Shown: piece after piece, positions 11,834-21,738 of the stretch | How positions within the stretch are numbered: position 1 is the first letter of the stretch | Layout of the letters: each line of letters starts with the position of its first letter | Assembly: GCA_018895275.1 (NCBI GenBank) | Contig: JAHIOQ010000156.1 | Coordinates: forward strand, 1-46,755 | Source: Candidatus Omnitrophota bacterium | Lineage (GTDB): Bacteria > Omnitrophota > Gorgyraeia > B26-G9 | DNA length: 46,755 bases | Direction: 5' to 3' | Translations under genes and position numbers: made by a program | Notes under the pieces: model-generated | What the model saw: only the letters and a program-made list of their open reading frames with translations | Database searches by the model: none | What the model was told of the DNA's origin: nothing

Positions 11834-13448
11834 AAAGAATTTTCTTTTAGCCGTAATTATTACAGTAGTTGTATTGTATTTTTACCCACTGCTTATAAAG
11901 CAGTTTTTTCCGCAGTTTTTTACTCCCCCTGAGGAAATCCAAATAAAAGGCCCAGGCAGTACGGTTGGTAGGCCACAAACAGAAACCGCGTTTCAATCGG
12001 GCCCAAAAGAATACGCTAATCCTGTAACAACTGCCCCTGTAAAAACTTACACGATAGAAAATGACCTTTATCGCGTTGTTATCGCTAGTCCGGAGGCTGA
12101 TATAAAACGCATAGAGCTTAAGAAGATAACTGACCCCGGAACACAGCTGCCGACGGTTTTGGTTGATGTTGGGACTCAGGGAAGGGGAATTTTTTATCAA
12201 GAAGGGCTGTTGCTAGATTCCGTTTTGGAGGGCATCGAAGAAAGCAATACGGCCGTAGAATTCATCTATAGTAAAGGCAATAAGTTAACAATAATAAAAC
12301 GGATCGAGCTTGATGCCCGGATGTATAAAATAAGCCTGATAACGGAATTTAAAAATGCATCGGACAAAGAGATTTTTACAGGGTATTCCTTTGTTGCCGC
12401 AACCGGCCTTAATGAGGTTAGCGGTATAGAAGACAGGTTTAGAGACGCGATGGCCATGTTCAAAAACGGCAAAATGTACAAGAAAAACATAAACAGCCTG
12501 GAGTCGTTGCGAAAGATAGAGGGAGACATACATTTTGCCGGCTTTAAGACAAGATATTTTTCGCTTGTTGCGACTCCGCTAAACGGCGCTGACTATTTTT
12601 ATACCCAAAAAGCCGCGCCAGGCTCTCCCGGCGCAAAGGCGAACGTGGGAATAGGTTGCAAGCAACTTGCTATTATGCCGCAACAGACCGTTCGCCAAGA
12701 GGTTGTGCTTTATGCCGGCCCTACGGATTATGAGACGATGTCCGGCCTTAACCTGGGAATAGAGGCGATTCGCGGAAAAGGGTTTTTTGCCGGAATTTCC
12801 GAAATGCTGCTTATGCTGCTAAGGTTCCTATATAAGCTCTTAAATAATTACGGATTAGCCGTTGTTGTGCTTGCGATTATAATTAACCTCTTTTTGGCGC
12901 CGTTAACGATCAAAAGCCTTGTGTCCATGAAGGAGATGCAGTCCCTGCAACCGCTGGTGGAACAGCTTCGCAATGAACACAAGGACAATCCGCAAAAGCT
13001 AAACAAAGAAATAATGGGATTATATAAGAAGCATAAGGTCAATCCGGCAGGAGGGTGCTTGCCGATGCTTTTGCAGATGCCGATCTTTTTTTCCTTGTAT
13101 AATGTGTTAATGCGGGCCATTGAATTAAGGGGCGCAAGCTTTTTGTGGATAAAAAACCTGGCGGCGCCGGATGCATTTATAAACTTACCGGGAGAATATC
13201 CGCTGATAGGAAGTTCTATAAATATTTTACCGATAATAATGATTGCAGTGTCGTTTTTTCAGCAGAAGCTTACAAATCCAGCGCAGGCAAATGATCAGCA
13301 AAAGGCAATGGCCTTTTTAATGCCGTTTTTTCTCGGATTTATTTTTTATAATTTTCCTTCGGGACTAGCGCTGTATTTTCTAACCAACTCTATTTTTTCT
13401 TTTGCAATACAACTTGGTATTAGCAAAAAGGCCAAGGTGTGCTCCTAA
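11823..13448 (+). CDS. yidC: Membrane protein insertase YidC
   Basis: [48 protein letters not shown]. Confidence 0.96.
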   Translation: MKNEKNFLLAVIITVVVLYFYPLLIKQFFPQFFTPPEEIQIKGPGSTVGRPQTETAFQSGPKEYANPVTTAPVKTYTIENDLYRVVIASPEADIKRIELKKITDPGTQLPTVLVDVGTQGRGIFYQEGLLLDSVLEGIEESNTAVEFIYSKGNKLTIIKRIELDARMYKISLITEFKNASDKEIFTGYSFVAATGLNEVSGIEDRFRDAMAMFKNGKMYKKNINSLESLRKIEGDIHFAGFKTRYFSLVATPLNGADYFYTQKAAPGSPGAKANVGIGCKQLAIMPQQTVRQEVVLYAGPTDYETMSGLNLGIEAIRGKGFFAGISEMLLMLLRFLYKLLNNYGLAVVVLAIIINLFLAPLTIKSLVSMKEMQSLQPLVEQLRNEHKDNPQKLNKEIMGLYKKHKVNPAGGCLPMLLQMPIFFSLYNVLMRAIELRGASFLWIKNLAAPDAFINLPGEYPLIGSSINILPIIMIAVSFFQQKLTNPAQANDQQKAMAFLMPFFLGFIFYNFPSGLALYFLTNSIFSFAIQLGISKKAKVCS

Positions 13449-13508
13449 ACCGCTGGACACATAAAGAAGGCGGACGGAAAAGGTACAAAGTGAACGAAGG
13501 GGAGTAGT

Positions 13509-13730
13509 ATGGTTGAGAAAGATGAAGCAAAAGAGCACATCAGGACAAGAGAATTTGAGGGGAACACGGTTGAAGAAGCAATTAGCAATGCCCTTGACGA
13601 ATTAAATCTGCATCGGGATAAGATTAAAATCCATATTTTAACCGAAGGGCAGCGCGGATTATTTGGAATGCAGGGGGCGAAAAAGGCCAAAATCCAGGTC
13701 AGCATCCTTGCGGATGACGCAAAGACTTAA
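13509..13730 (+). CDS. Jag N-terminal-domain-only protein
   Basis: FEGNTVEEAISNALDELNLHRDKIKIHILTEGQRGLFGMQGAKKAKIQVSI; stops before any KH/R3H region. Confidence 0.8.
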   Translation: MVEKDEAKEHIRTREFEGNTVEEAISNALDELNLHRDKIKIHILTEGQRGLFGMQGAKKAKIQVSILADDAKT

Positions 13731-13753
13731 AATGTTCCACGTGGAACATTTTA
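13728..13753. promoter_or_regulatory. parS: parS-like centromere site
   Basis: 26-bp perfect palindrome TAAAATGTTCCACGTGGAACATTTTA containing TGTTCCACGTGGAACA. Confidence 0.85.
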
Positions 13754-13812
13754 GTAAATAATAGAAAACAACGGACCTAAAAAGAATTCACCCCCCCAAA
13801 AAAACACATTTA

Positions 13813-15621
13813 ATGAGCACAATAACCCTTCCAAAAACATATGATGTGATTGTAATCGGCGCCGGGCATGCGGGATGTGAAGCAGCGTTGGCTGCCAGCC
13901 GTATGGGGTGCGAAACGTTATTGACGACAATTACCATTGATTCTATTGCTCAGATGTCTTGTAATCCGGCAATCGGCGGCCCGGGAAAAGGGCAGCTGGC
14001 TCGGGAAATTGACGCCTTGGGAGGAGATATGGCCAAGGCCATTGATCTGGCGGGCATACAGTTTCGGATGCTTAATACGAAAAAGGGGCCGGCAGTATGG
14101 TCTCCGCGCGCCCAGGCGGACAAGTGCCTCTATCAGAGTGTAATGAGAAGCAGCCTTGAACGCCAGGAAGGCTTGGAGGTTAAGCAGTTGATGGTAACGG
14201 GCCTCGTTATCAAAAAAGGGGCGGTTGCCGGTGTTGTTACGGACAGCGGCTTGAAAATTTTAGGAAAAACAGTCGTGGTTGCCGCCGGCACGTTTCTTAA
14301 TGGGGTTATCCATATTGGAAATGCTACGCTCTCCGGCGGCCGAATGGGAGAGTTTTCTTCCGTTAGTCTAGGTCAATGCCTGCGTGAGTTGGGATTCTCG
14401 ATGGGGAGGCTAAAAACCGGGACTTCGGCGCGGCTGCTTTCGCGCTCAATCGATTTTTCCTGTTTCGAGCCGCAGTTAGGAGATAAAAATCCCAGCCCGT
14501 TTTCTTATGATACAAAGTCAATTAATATAGACCAGGTAAAGTGTTATCTGGGGTATACAAACAAAAAGACGCACAAATTAATCAGAGACAATCTATCCCG
14601 CTCTCCTTTGTATAGTGGAAAAATTAAAGGAACCGGCGTTAGGTATTGCCCGTCGATTGAGGATAAGGTGGTAAAGTTTCCGGAAAAAGACCGCCACCAA
14701 ATCTTTCTTGAGCCGGAAGGCCGGAAAACCTGCGAGATTTATGTTAACGGACTATCAACCAGCCTGCCGCAGGATGTGCAGATAAAGATGTTGATGACGA
14801 TTGACGGATTGAAAAAGGCACAGATCATGCGTTTTGGATACGGGATAGAATACGATTATGCCGATCCGACGCAATTATTAGCGACATTAGAAACGAAAAA
14901 GGTTCGCAACCTTTATTTTGCCGGCCAGATCAACGGGACCACCGGATATGAAGAGGCTGCCTGCCAAGGACTTATTGCCGGCATTAACGCGGCGCTGCGC
15001 GTGAAGAATAAATCGCCGTTTGTGTTGGACCGGACGCAGGCATATATCGGGGTGCTGATTGACGACCTTACAATAAAGGGCACAGAGGAACCGTACCGGC
15101 TTTTTACTTCGCGCGTTGAACACCGGCTTGTGTTAAGACAAGACAACGCGGATTTACGGCTAAGCAAATATGCGTTTAAATTAGGCTTGATTTCGCGGAA
15201 AAAACTTGCTACAATAAAACAAAAAGGAAAAACAATCTCTACGGAATTAAGTAAACTGAATAGTTTGCGGCACGGAAACACGACTCTGGCGAAATTACTG
15301 AAGCGGCCGGAGATGAATTATCAAAAAATTGCCGCGCTTGATTCTCGCGTGGCAAAGGTTTCCGAGGAAATAGCGGCGCAGATTGAAATCGAAATAAAAT
15401 ACGAAGGATATATTCAACGGGAAAAGAGTTTTATTCAACGCCTGAAAAAGCTCGATGATAAAATTATCCCGGAGAATTTTCCATATAAACAGATAAACGG
15501 ATTGAAGAAAGAAGCGATGGAAAAGCTGGACAAAATAAAACCGCGGTCTATTGGCCAGGCAATGCGAATTTCCGGAATTTCCTCCGGCGACATCGCGCTC
15601 GTTCTTCTTCGTCTTGAATAA
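13813..15621 (+). CDS. mnmG: tRNA uridine-5-carboxymethylaminomethyl modification enzyme MnmG/GidA
   Basis: YDVIVIGAGHAGCEAALAASRMG; SCNPAIGGPGKGQLAREIDALGG. Confidence 0.97.
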   Translation: MSTITLPKTYDVIVIGAGHAGCEAALAASRMGCETLLTTITIDSIAQMSCNPAIGGPGKGQLAREIDALGGDMAKAIDLAGIQFRMLNTKKGPAVWSPRAQADKCLYQSVMRSSLERQEGLEVKQLMVTGLVIKKGAVAGVVTDSGLKILGKTVVVAAGTFLNGVIHIGNATLSGGRMGEFSSVSLGQCLRELGFSMGRLKTGTSARLLSRSIDFSCFEPQLGDKNPSPFSYDTKSINIDQVKCYLGYTNKKTHKLIRDNLSRSPLYSGKIKGTGVRYCPSIEDKVVKFPEKDRHQIFLEPEGRKTCEIYVNGLSTSLPQDVQIKMLMTIDGLKKAQIMRFGYGIEYDYADPTQLLATLETKKVRNLYFAGQINGTTGYEEAACQGLIAGINAALRVKNKSPFVLDRTQAYIGVLIDDLTIKGTEEPYRLFTSRVEHRLVLRQDNADLRLSKYAFKLGLISRKKLATIKQKGKTISTELSKLNSLRHGNTTLAKLLKRPEMNYQKIAALDSRVAKVSEEIAAQIEIEIKYEGYIQREKSFIQRLKKLDDKIIPENFPYKQINGLKKEAMEKLDKIKPRSIGQAMRISGISSGDIALVLLRLE

Positions 15622-15659
15622 ATCAAAAAACAGGATTGTGTTTAAAATAGTATTGAAAT

Positions 15660-15679
15660 AATGTTCCACGTGGAACATT
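15660..15679. promoter_or_regulatory. parS: Second parS-like site
   Basis: 20-bp perfect palindrome AATGTTCCACGTGGAACATT; core identical to the first site. Confidence 0.85.
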
Positions 15680-15794
15680 GAAAATCGCGCATAGCATAAG
15701 GGGAGAGGGAATAAAATAACCAATAATCAAGATACAATAACCAAATAATAACCAATGACCAAATTCAAATTATCATAATTCAGGGAGGTGTCTA

Positions 15795-16508
15795 ATGGCA
15801 GATAGGGGGGCGTATGTCCGGAAAAATTATTTTGTACGCAAAGGGTTTCAGTTAAAATTTAGTTTGATAATTTTTATCACTACGTTAGTAATCAGTGTTA
15901 TCGCGATATGGACCACATATATAACTACCTGGAGCGAGATTTCCACCTTAGTCCAATCAAGGGAGTTTGTAAACAAGATCGATAATGTTTACAAAAACGG
16001 CATTGATGAAAAAAGCGCAGGGATGATCAACTCTATCGTTGTGCTGGAATTTGCGGAAATTTTCAGCCGCGTTTCCAATATCCTTGTTTTGCGCCTGATT
16101 GCCGGGTCCTTTGTTTTATTTATCTTAAGTATTTTTGTTTCGCATAAAATTGCCGGGCCGATTAGCCGCATGGAGAAGGCGGCACACGCCATAGAAAACG
16201 GCGACCTTAGCGTTGACTTAAGTACTCTTCGGGCCGGGGATGAGCTTGCTGACCTGGCCAGGGCAATTGACGGCGCGATTGTCAAAATAAGATTTCTGAT
16301 GCAAAGATATCGCGAAATGGCCACAAAGCTTACGGAATTAGCGGTAAAGATTTCGGCTTACGAAGATGGCGGGAAGGGTGCTTCGGAAGAATCAACAAAA
16401 CTGATTAGAGAGCTGGAAGTTGTTAGCAGTCAACTTGTTACGGAAATGAACTTTTTTCGGACCAAGAAGCAGGAAGTTGAAGAAGTCCAAAAAGACAAGC
16501 CGGAATAA
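15795..16508 (+). CDS. HAMP domain-containing membrane protein
   Basis: Two TM segments; SHKIAGPISRMEKAAHAIENGDLSVDLSTLRAGDELADLARAID; no output domain visible. Confidence 0.75.
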   Translation: MADRGAYVRKNYFVRKGFQLKFSLIIFITTLVISVIAIWTTYITTWSEISTLVQSREFVNKIDNVYKNGIDEKSAGMINSIVVLEFAEIFSRVSNILVLRLIAGSFVLFILSIFVSHKIAGPISRMEKAAHAIENGDLSVDLSTLRAGDELADLARAIDGAIVKIRFLMQRYREMATKLTELAVKISAYEDGGKGASEESTKLIRELEVVSSQLVTEMNFFRTKKQEVEEVQKDKPE

Positions 16509-16556
16509 TCGGACAACTGCTATTTAAGAATTAAAACATAGAAAGAAAAGGTTTTT

Positions 16557-17417
16557 ATGGGTAAGATTATTGGTGTTTGTAATCAAAAAGGCGGGGTTGG
16601 CAAGACAACGACGACGATTAATATAGGTGCGTTTCTTGCGCAAAGCGGCAGCCGGGTTCTTATTGTTGATGCCGACCCGCAGGCAAATGCGACAAGCGGA
16701 TTGGGCATCGATAAGAAGACCGTGCAACGAGGCGCTTACGAGGCGCTCATGGGCATTGCTGCTTTGGAAGAGATTGTTCTTTCCGGTCCGGTGCAGAATC
16801 TTTTTGTTGCGCCTTCAAGCGTATCTTTGACCGGAGCGGAAATTGAACTGGTAGACACTCCGCAGCGCGAATTCCGAATGAAGGCGATGTTCGGGGCGAC
16901 AAAGGAGCAGTATGATTTTATTTTTATTGATTGCCCGCCGTCTTTGGGCCTGCTTACACTGAACGTATTGGTTGCTGCGGACAGCGTGATTATTCCCTTG
17001 CAGTGCGAATATTATGCCTTGGAAGGATTGAGCCAGCTTATGGATACAATTTCTCTCGTAAAAAAGTCATTGAACCCCTTGCTTGCGATTGAAGGTGTTG
17101 TCTTAACCATGGCGGATTATAGGACGCGTTTAACCGGAGAGGTAATAAAAGAGGTGCAGGAGTATTTTAAGGATAAGGTGTTTGAATCAATAATTCCCCG
17201 GAACATTCGTCTCAGCGAAGCCCCGGGGTTTGGACAGCCGATTCTTTTGTATGACCCGTTTTCTATCGGCGCACTCAAATATGAATCATTGGCAAAGGAA
17301 TTAATTGCCAGGCAGCCCCATAATGCGCAATCTCAGAGCAGTGCGCTATTTCCGGAGCAGGCAGCAGCGGTCGAGCAGGATAGCGGAGTGCAGGGCGCCG
17401 GAAACACCGCGGGCTAG
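16557..17417 (+). CDS. parA: Chromosome partitioning ATPase ParA/Soj
   Basis: MGKIIGVCNQKGGVGKTTTTINIGAFLAQSG (deviant Walker A). Confidence 0.96.
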   Translation: MGKIIGVCNQKGGVGKTTTTINIGAFLAQSGSRVLIVDADPQANATSGLGIDKKTVQRGAYEALMGIAALEEIVLSGPVQNLFVAPSSVSLTGAEIELVDTPQREFRMKAMFGATKEQYDFIFIDCPPSLGLLTLNVLVAADSVIIPLQCEYYALEGLSQLMDTISLVKKSLNPLLAIEGVVLTMADYRTRLTGEVIKEVQEYFKDKVFESIIPRNIRLSEAPGFGQPILLYDPFSIGALKYESLAKELIARQPHNAQSQSSALFPEQAAAVEQDSGVQGAGNTAG

Positions 17418-17454
17418 TGAATGAAAAATTTTTGAACGACAAAGGAGGTCGAAA

Positions 17455-18306
17455 ATGGAACGCAGGGTACTGGGAAAGGGATTAGGGGCATTGATTTCCC
17501 CTGAAGAGATTGAAGAGCACAAAGACCTTGTTTTCTTAAAACCGGAGAACATCGCACCGAATCGCTACCAACCGCGTTTGAATTTTAAGGAGGATAAACT
17601 GCAGGAGCTGATTGATTCTATCCGGGAAAAAGGTGTTGTGCAGCCCGTGGTTGTTCGTAGAAGTAAAAATAATAATAATGAATATGAGCTTATTGCCGGA
17701 GAACGCCGCCTGCGCGCGGTAAAGGCCCTGGGACATAGAGAAATCCCGGCGGTTGTGAAAAATGTCGGCGACCAGGAAATGCTCGAGATCTCGATCATTG
17801 AAAATATCCAGAGAGATGACCTGAACCCTCTGGAAGAGGCTAAGGCCTATGAAACACTGATGAAGGATTTTGGCTTTACGCAGGACCAGGTGGCGCAGAC
17901 AGTGAGCAAAAGCCGCGCGACGGTTGCGAATATGCTGCGGCTGTTATCCCTGCCGGAAAAGGTAAAGGATGCGATGTTTCGTGAAGATATTACTTTTGGA
18001 CACGCTAAGGCCATTTTAAGCGTTGAGACGATAGACAAACGCTTGGCGCTTTTGGAAAAGATTGTTTCTCAAGGGTTGTCCGTAAGAGAGGCGGAACATC
18101 GGGCGGCCGCATCTGCGTCCGGCCGAAAGGAAAGGATAAAATTCCGCCAGAACAAAGACCAGCACGTTGTCCAGCTGGAGGAGGAGATGCAGCATATCTT
18201 CGGTACAAAGGTCAGTGTTTTTCACGGCAAAAAGAAAGGACGTGTCCAAATAGAATATTATTCACTGGATGATTTGGAAAGAATTTTAAACATTGTCCGC
18301 ACGTAA
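17455..18306 (+). CDS. parB: Chromosome partitioning protein ParB/Spo0J
   Basis: RKVLGKGL-like start; ELIAGERRLRAVKALGHREIPAVV; IENIQRDDLNPLEEA. Confidence 0.96.
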   Translation: MERRVLGKGLGALISPEEIEEHKDLVFLKPENIAPNRYQPRLNFKEDKLQELIDSIREKGVVQPVVVRRSKNNNNEYELIAGERRLRAVKALGHREIPAVVKNVGDQEMLEISIIENIQRDDLNPLEEAKAYETLMKDFGFTQDQVAQTVSKSRATVANMLRLLSLPEKVKDAMFREDITFGHAKAILSVETIDKRLALLEKIVSQGLSVREAEHRAAASASGRKERIKFRQNKDQHVVQLEEEMQHIFGTKVSVFHGKKKGRVQIEYYSLDDLERILNIVRT

Positions 18307-18355
18307 CGATAAAGGGACAATGCTTAAAGAAGAAATTTTGTATAAATGGAGACGC

Positions 18356-18628
18356 GCTTAAACGCCGGAAAAATATCTAAATTTAGTTTATTGACGCCTG
18401 GGCGCAGGCTTGCAGGGTAAATCTCTTCGATATTTACCCCCGCAGCGCCTCAGGCATTAATTCGCATATATAATTAATGTTGGCAGCAGGGCCGATAGAT
18501 TATAGATTTAAATAGAGGAAGAATCCCTTGCTTAAACGCTGAGAAAAATCCCTTCGGAATTTTCCTCATCAAGCTGCGGGATTAATTCGCACAGATAATT
18601 TATGTCGGCAGGAGCCTCCATAAATTAT
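18356..18628 (+). ncRNA. Candidate tandem structured leader/regulatory RNA upstream of ndk
   Basis: Repeated blocks GCTTAAACGC (18356-18365, 18530-18539) and ATTAATTCGCA...ATAATTwATGTyGGCAG (from 18456, from 18581); hairpins 18396-18455 and 18595-18628. Confidence 0.45.
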
Positions 18629-18649
18629 GTGCTCATTAAGGAGGGAAAG

Positions 18650-19150
18650 ATGAAACAGCAAACATTGGTACTAATTAAACCGGACGGACTGGTGAAGTCC
18701 CTTACCGGTAATATATTAACCCGGCTTTCGGAAACAAAGCTGGAAATTATTGCCGCAAAAATTGTGAAGGTTTCACCGGAGCTGGCCAGGGAGCATTATC
18801 AGAATCTTGCGGAGCAGCCGTTTTTTGAAGAACTTATTAATTATCTGCAGGGCAATCTGCATGCCCGGCGCAAGGTTTTGGCCATGGTTTACTGGGGTGA
18901 GGATGCAATTACAAAGGTCAGGGATTTGGCCGGGGCGACGAATCCGGAAGAGGCAGAGCCCACCTCTATCCGCGGGGCTTATGGGAGAATAACCTCTAAA
19001 GGGGTTTATGAAAATGTCATCCACGCCTCCTCGAATGAAAAAGAAGCTGAACGGGAAATAAAGCTATGGTTTGAACCGGAGGAGATAATCCTTGACGTAT
19101 ATCCTTCACAGACAAAGACCTTGAGCATTGCAAAAAGGGTTTGGGCTTAA
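18650..19150 (+). CDS. ndk: Nucleoside diphosphate kinase
   Basis: MKQQTLVLIKPDGLVKSLTGNILTRL; SIRGAYG; ENVIHASSNEKEAEREIKLWF; GGAGGG before ATG 18650. Confidence 0.93.
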   Translation: MKQQTLVLIKPDGLVKSLTGNILTRLSETKLEIIAAKIVKVSPELAREHYQNLAEQPFFEELINYLQGNLHARRKVLAMVYWGEDAITKVRDLAGATNPEEAEPTSIRGAYGRITSKGVYENVIHASSNEKEAEREIKLWFEPEEIILDVYPSQTKTLSIAKRVWA

Positions 19151-19256
19151 GCTTGCAAGGCCTGTTTTTTTTGGCAACAAAGAAAGAGGCGTGATATACT
19201 TTAAGCAGGAATGATTTAAGGGCATTTATAATCAATTTAATTAATGGGGAAATAAA

Positions 19257-19676
19257 ATGGGAAGTGTTTTTGTTTTTATTAAAAACAAGTCAAGGAGAAA
19301 ACCCGGCGGCTTTACCCTTATTGAACTGATGATTACTTGTCTTATTATTTCGGTGCTGGTGATGATTGCCATCCCGCTATACCGCCAGGCGATGTTTCGG
19401 GCACATGAACAGGTTGCGGTCAATAATCTTTATTCCATATATCAGGCGGAAAAACAATATTGGTTTGATGTGACTCCTAACCAATACACCGGGTTGACGG
19501 TGAATTTAACCGATTATGTGGACTTTGCTACTACCGACAATTATTGGCTTTATTTTCTCGCGTTAAACGGCGAGGGGTTTACGGCAACGGCACAATATGT
19601 AAGGAATCCGCCTGTCCGTCTAATTGAAATTGATGAGACAGGTTCTTTAACGTTTACAAATTGGCCGCCGCCATAA
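19257..19676 (+). CDS. Type IV pilin-like protein
   Basis: RRKPGGFTLIELMITCLIISVLVMIAIPLYRQ (prepilin cleavage motif plus helix). Confidence 0.88.
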   Translation: MGSVFVFIKNKSRRKPGGFTLIELMITCLIISVLVMIAIPLYRQAMFRAHEQVAVNNLYSIYQAEKQYWFDVTPNQYTGLTVNLTDYVDFATTDNYWLYFLALNGEGFTATAQYVRNPPVRLIEIDETGSLTFTNWPPP

Positions 19677-19693
19677 GAGGAAGGTTCCTCTTA
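19674..19693. terminator. Palindrome between convergent pilin and TA genes, possible bidirectional terminator
   Basis: TAAGAGGAAGGTTCCTCTTA; no T-tract. Confidence 0.35.
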
Positions 19694-19710
19694 ATGTTGC
19701 CTGATCGGAA

Positions 19711-19977
19711 TTACCGATAAATCTCTTTGCGGTGGCCGATATCTAAGATATATACTATTATTTCTCGTCTGCTTACGGAATAGATAATTCGATATACCCC
19801 CACGCGCAAGGAATATCTTCCCTTCAGCTTATCCTTTAGGGGCTTACCGATAAAAGGGGTATGCCGAAGGTTTCCAAGAGCGTTATCTATGCGCTGGAAA
19901 AGCCGGCGATCGGTATAAAAAAGTTTCTTGTAAAATTTATTTGCCTCTGATAATAGTACAATTTTATACAAGGCCAA
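19711..19977 (-). CDS. RelE/ParE-family toxin
   Basis: NALGNLRHTPFIGKPLKDKLKGRYSLRVGVYRIIYSVSRREIIVYILDIGHRKEIYR. Confidence 0.88.
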   Translation of the reverse strand: MALYKIVLLSEANKFYKKLFYTDRRLFQRIDNALGNLRHTPFIGKPLKDKLKGRYSLRVGVYRIIYSVSRREIIVYILDIGHRKEIYR

Positions 19978-20236
19978 GTTCCTTTCGCGCTTTTTCCAAA
20001 GGAATTCCTTTGCCGGCCTTTATTTCCTTCTCAGCCTGCTTGATACTATGCATAAGACGCCGATCAGACATAATCTCTATTGTTTCTAAAATACTTTCGT
20101 AATCCTCTATGCTCATTATTACCGCTTCTGGCCGGCCACGCTTAGTAATGATATAGCGGTCTAACCTATCGTGGACTGCTCCTAGTATATCGGATAGTTT
20201 TGGCCGTAACTCTCTTACGGAAATCGTATTTACCAT
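19964..20236 (-). CDS. Phd/YefM-family antitoxin
   Basis: MVNTISVRELRPKLSDILGAVHDRLDRYIITKRGRPEAVIMSIEDYESILETIE; overlaps the toxin by 14 bp. Confidence 0.85.
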   Translation of the reverse strand: MVNTISVRELRPKLSDILGAVHDRLDRYIITKRGRPEAVIMSIEDYESILETIEIMSDRRLMHSIKQAEKEIKAGKGIPLEKARKELGLV

Positions 20237-20304
20237 ATTTCTCACCTCCAAAGCAAGTGTACCATATTGCGTAAACATTGTCAAACGAAGGGAACGTGTT
20301 TGGC

Positions 20305-21738
20305 CTAATCTTTTAAGCGCATCGTGGCGATTCCGGGAACAAAGACATCTTTATTGCTTAACTCCACTTTTTTCCGGATAACCCCCTTGGGGTCGATAAA
20401 GCAGGAAACCCCGGTGTTCGCGCAGCGGATAAACCAGCAGCGGTTTTCAATCGCGCGAAAGACGCTGATCGCCGTATGCTGCGGAGGTTCGGTGCTGTTT
20501 TTGAACCAGGCCTCATTGGTGACGGTGAGGAGGAACTGCGCGCCCTTATCCCGGAATCTTTTTACGAGGAAAGGGAAAAGATCTTCGAAGCAGATAAGTA
20601 CGCTAAAGGACGTGTTTGGCCGTCCGGCAGCCGGCAGAGGAAATACCGTGTGTTTTTTTCCGGCGGAGAAGTCCGCGATGGGAAAATCAGCCAAAAACCA
20701 GAGGATCTTTTTGTAGGGGATGTATTCTCCGAACGGCACAAGGTGTATCTTGTCATGAAATTTCTGCAGATGCCCGTCCGGCGAAAAAAGAAAAACGGAG
20801 TTATAGTATCGGCGCGTTTCGTAATCCTCCCGCGGGCTGCCGACCAGCAGATGTGTTTTTAATCGCTGCGCCAGCTCTACAACACTGCTGTAGAGCTGCG
20901 GTTCGTCGAGCAGGTATCCGGGTACGGATGTTTCCGGCCAGATAATAATGTCCGGTTTTTCTTCTGCCGCAATTATGCTTAGCTGCCGGTATTTTTCGAT
21001 AATGGCTGTAGCATAGTCGGGGTCCCATTTTATTTCCTGGGCAATGTTTCCCTGCACAATACTTACGGTGATATCCGGCCCCTGCCGGTTTAAATGCAGG
21101 CAGTAAGCCCCATAACCGTAAAAGATAGCGGCAAGCAATAAGGGAACAACGATTGCGGGATTATTCCAGGGGGTACGTCTGCGCAAAACGAATATTTGGG
21201 ATAGCGCCGTGTTGGACATTGCCAGCAGATAGCTTATTCCCCAGACCCCGGTTATGTCCGCGATTTGAATCAGCGTCAAATTTTTGTATTGTGTATATCC
21301 GAGCAGCCCCCAGCCGAATCCGGAAAACATCATGCCGCGCAGCTGCTCAATGCTTATCCACAACAACGGGATTAAAAAAAGAGCCGGCCGGGAGGTTAGT
21401 CGGGGGAAAAACAGGCTGTAAAAAGAGAATTCCAGCCCCAGGTATGCGCATAACAACATGAAGCCGATAAGGCTGACGTGTGCCAGCCAGTAAACGGTTG
21501 CCAAAAAAAATGTGAACGCAAAGCTAAAAGACAGGATACAACGCTGCCGCAAAGATGCGTTGTGTAATGCGATGAAGAAAGGAACAAGGGCGAACCAGGC
21601 AAGAAAGCCAAGATTGTACGGCGAAAACGCCAAGGCCAGCATCCCGGAGGAGAACAATACCAGGATAAAGCGGCGTGTTTCAAACAAAGCGCTTGCCGCC
21701 GGGGAAGAGTTGTTTTGCCGATAGAGTTGCCGGTTCAT
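20305..21738 (-). CDS. lnt: Apolipoprotein N-acyltransferase
   Basis: [55 protein letters not shown] overlaps the secA stop (ATGA). Confidence 0.93.
   Translation of the reverse strand: MNRQLYRQNNSSPAASALFETRRFILVLFSSGMLALAFSPYNLGFLAWFALVPFFIALHNASLRQRCILSFSFAFTFFLATVYWLAHVSLIGFMLLCAYLGLEFSFYSLFFPRLTSRPALFLIPLLWISIEQLRGMMFSGFGWGLLGYTQYKNLTLIQIADITGVWGISYLLAMSNTALSQIFVLRRRTPWNNPAIVVPLLLAAIFYGYGAYCLHLNRQGPDITVSIVQGNIAQEIKWDPDYATAIIEKYRQLSIIAAEEKPDIIIWPETSVPGYLLDEPQLYSSVVELAQRLKTHLLVGSPREDYETRRYYNSVFLFSPDGHLQKFHDKIHLVPFGEYIPYKKILWFLADFPIADFSAGKKHTVFPLPAAGRPNTSFSVLICFEDLFPFLVKRFRDKGAQFLLTVTNEAWFKNSTEPPQHTAISVFRAIENRCWFIRCANTGVSCFIDPKGVIRKKVELSNKDVFVPGIATMRLKD

Noticed and set aside
18602-18649. 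Upstream ndk start (MSAGASINYVLIKEGK)
   Set aside because: Falls inside a stable hairpin and lacks an SD; MKQQTLVLIKPDGL at 18650 has GGAGGG at the right distance.
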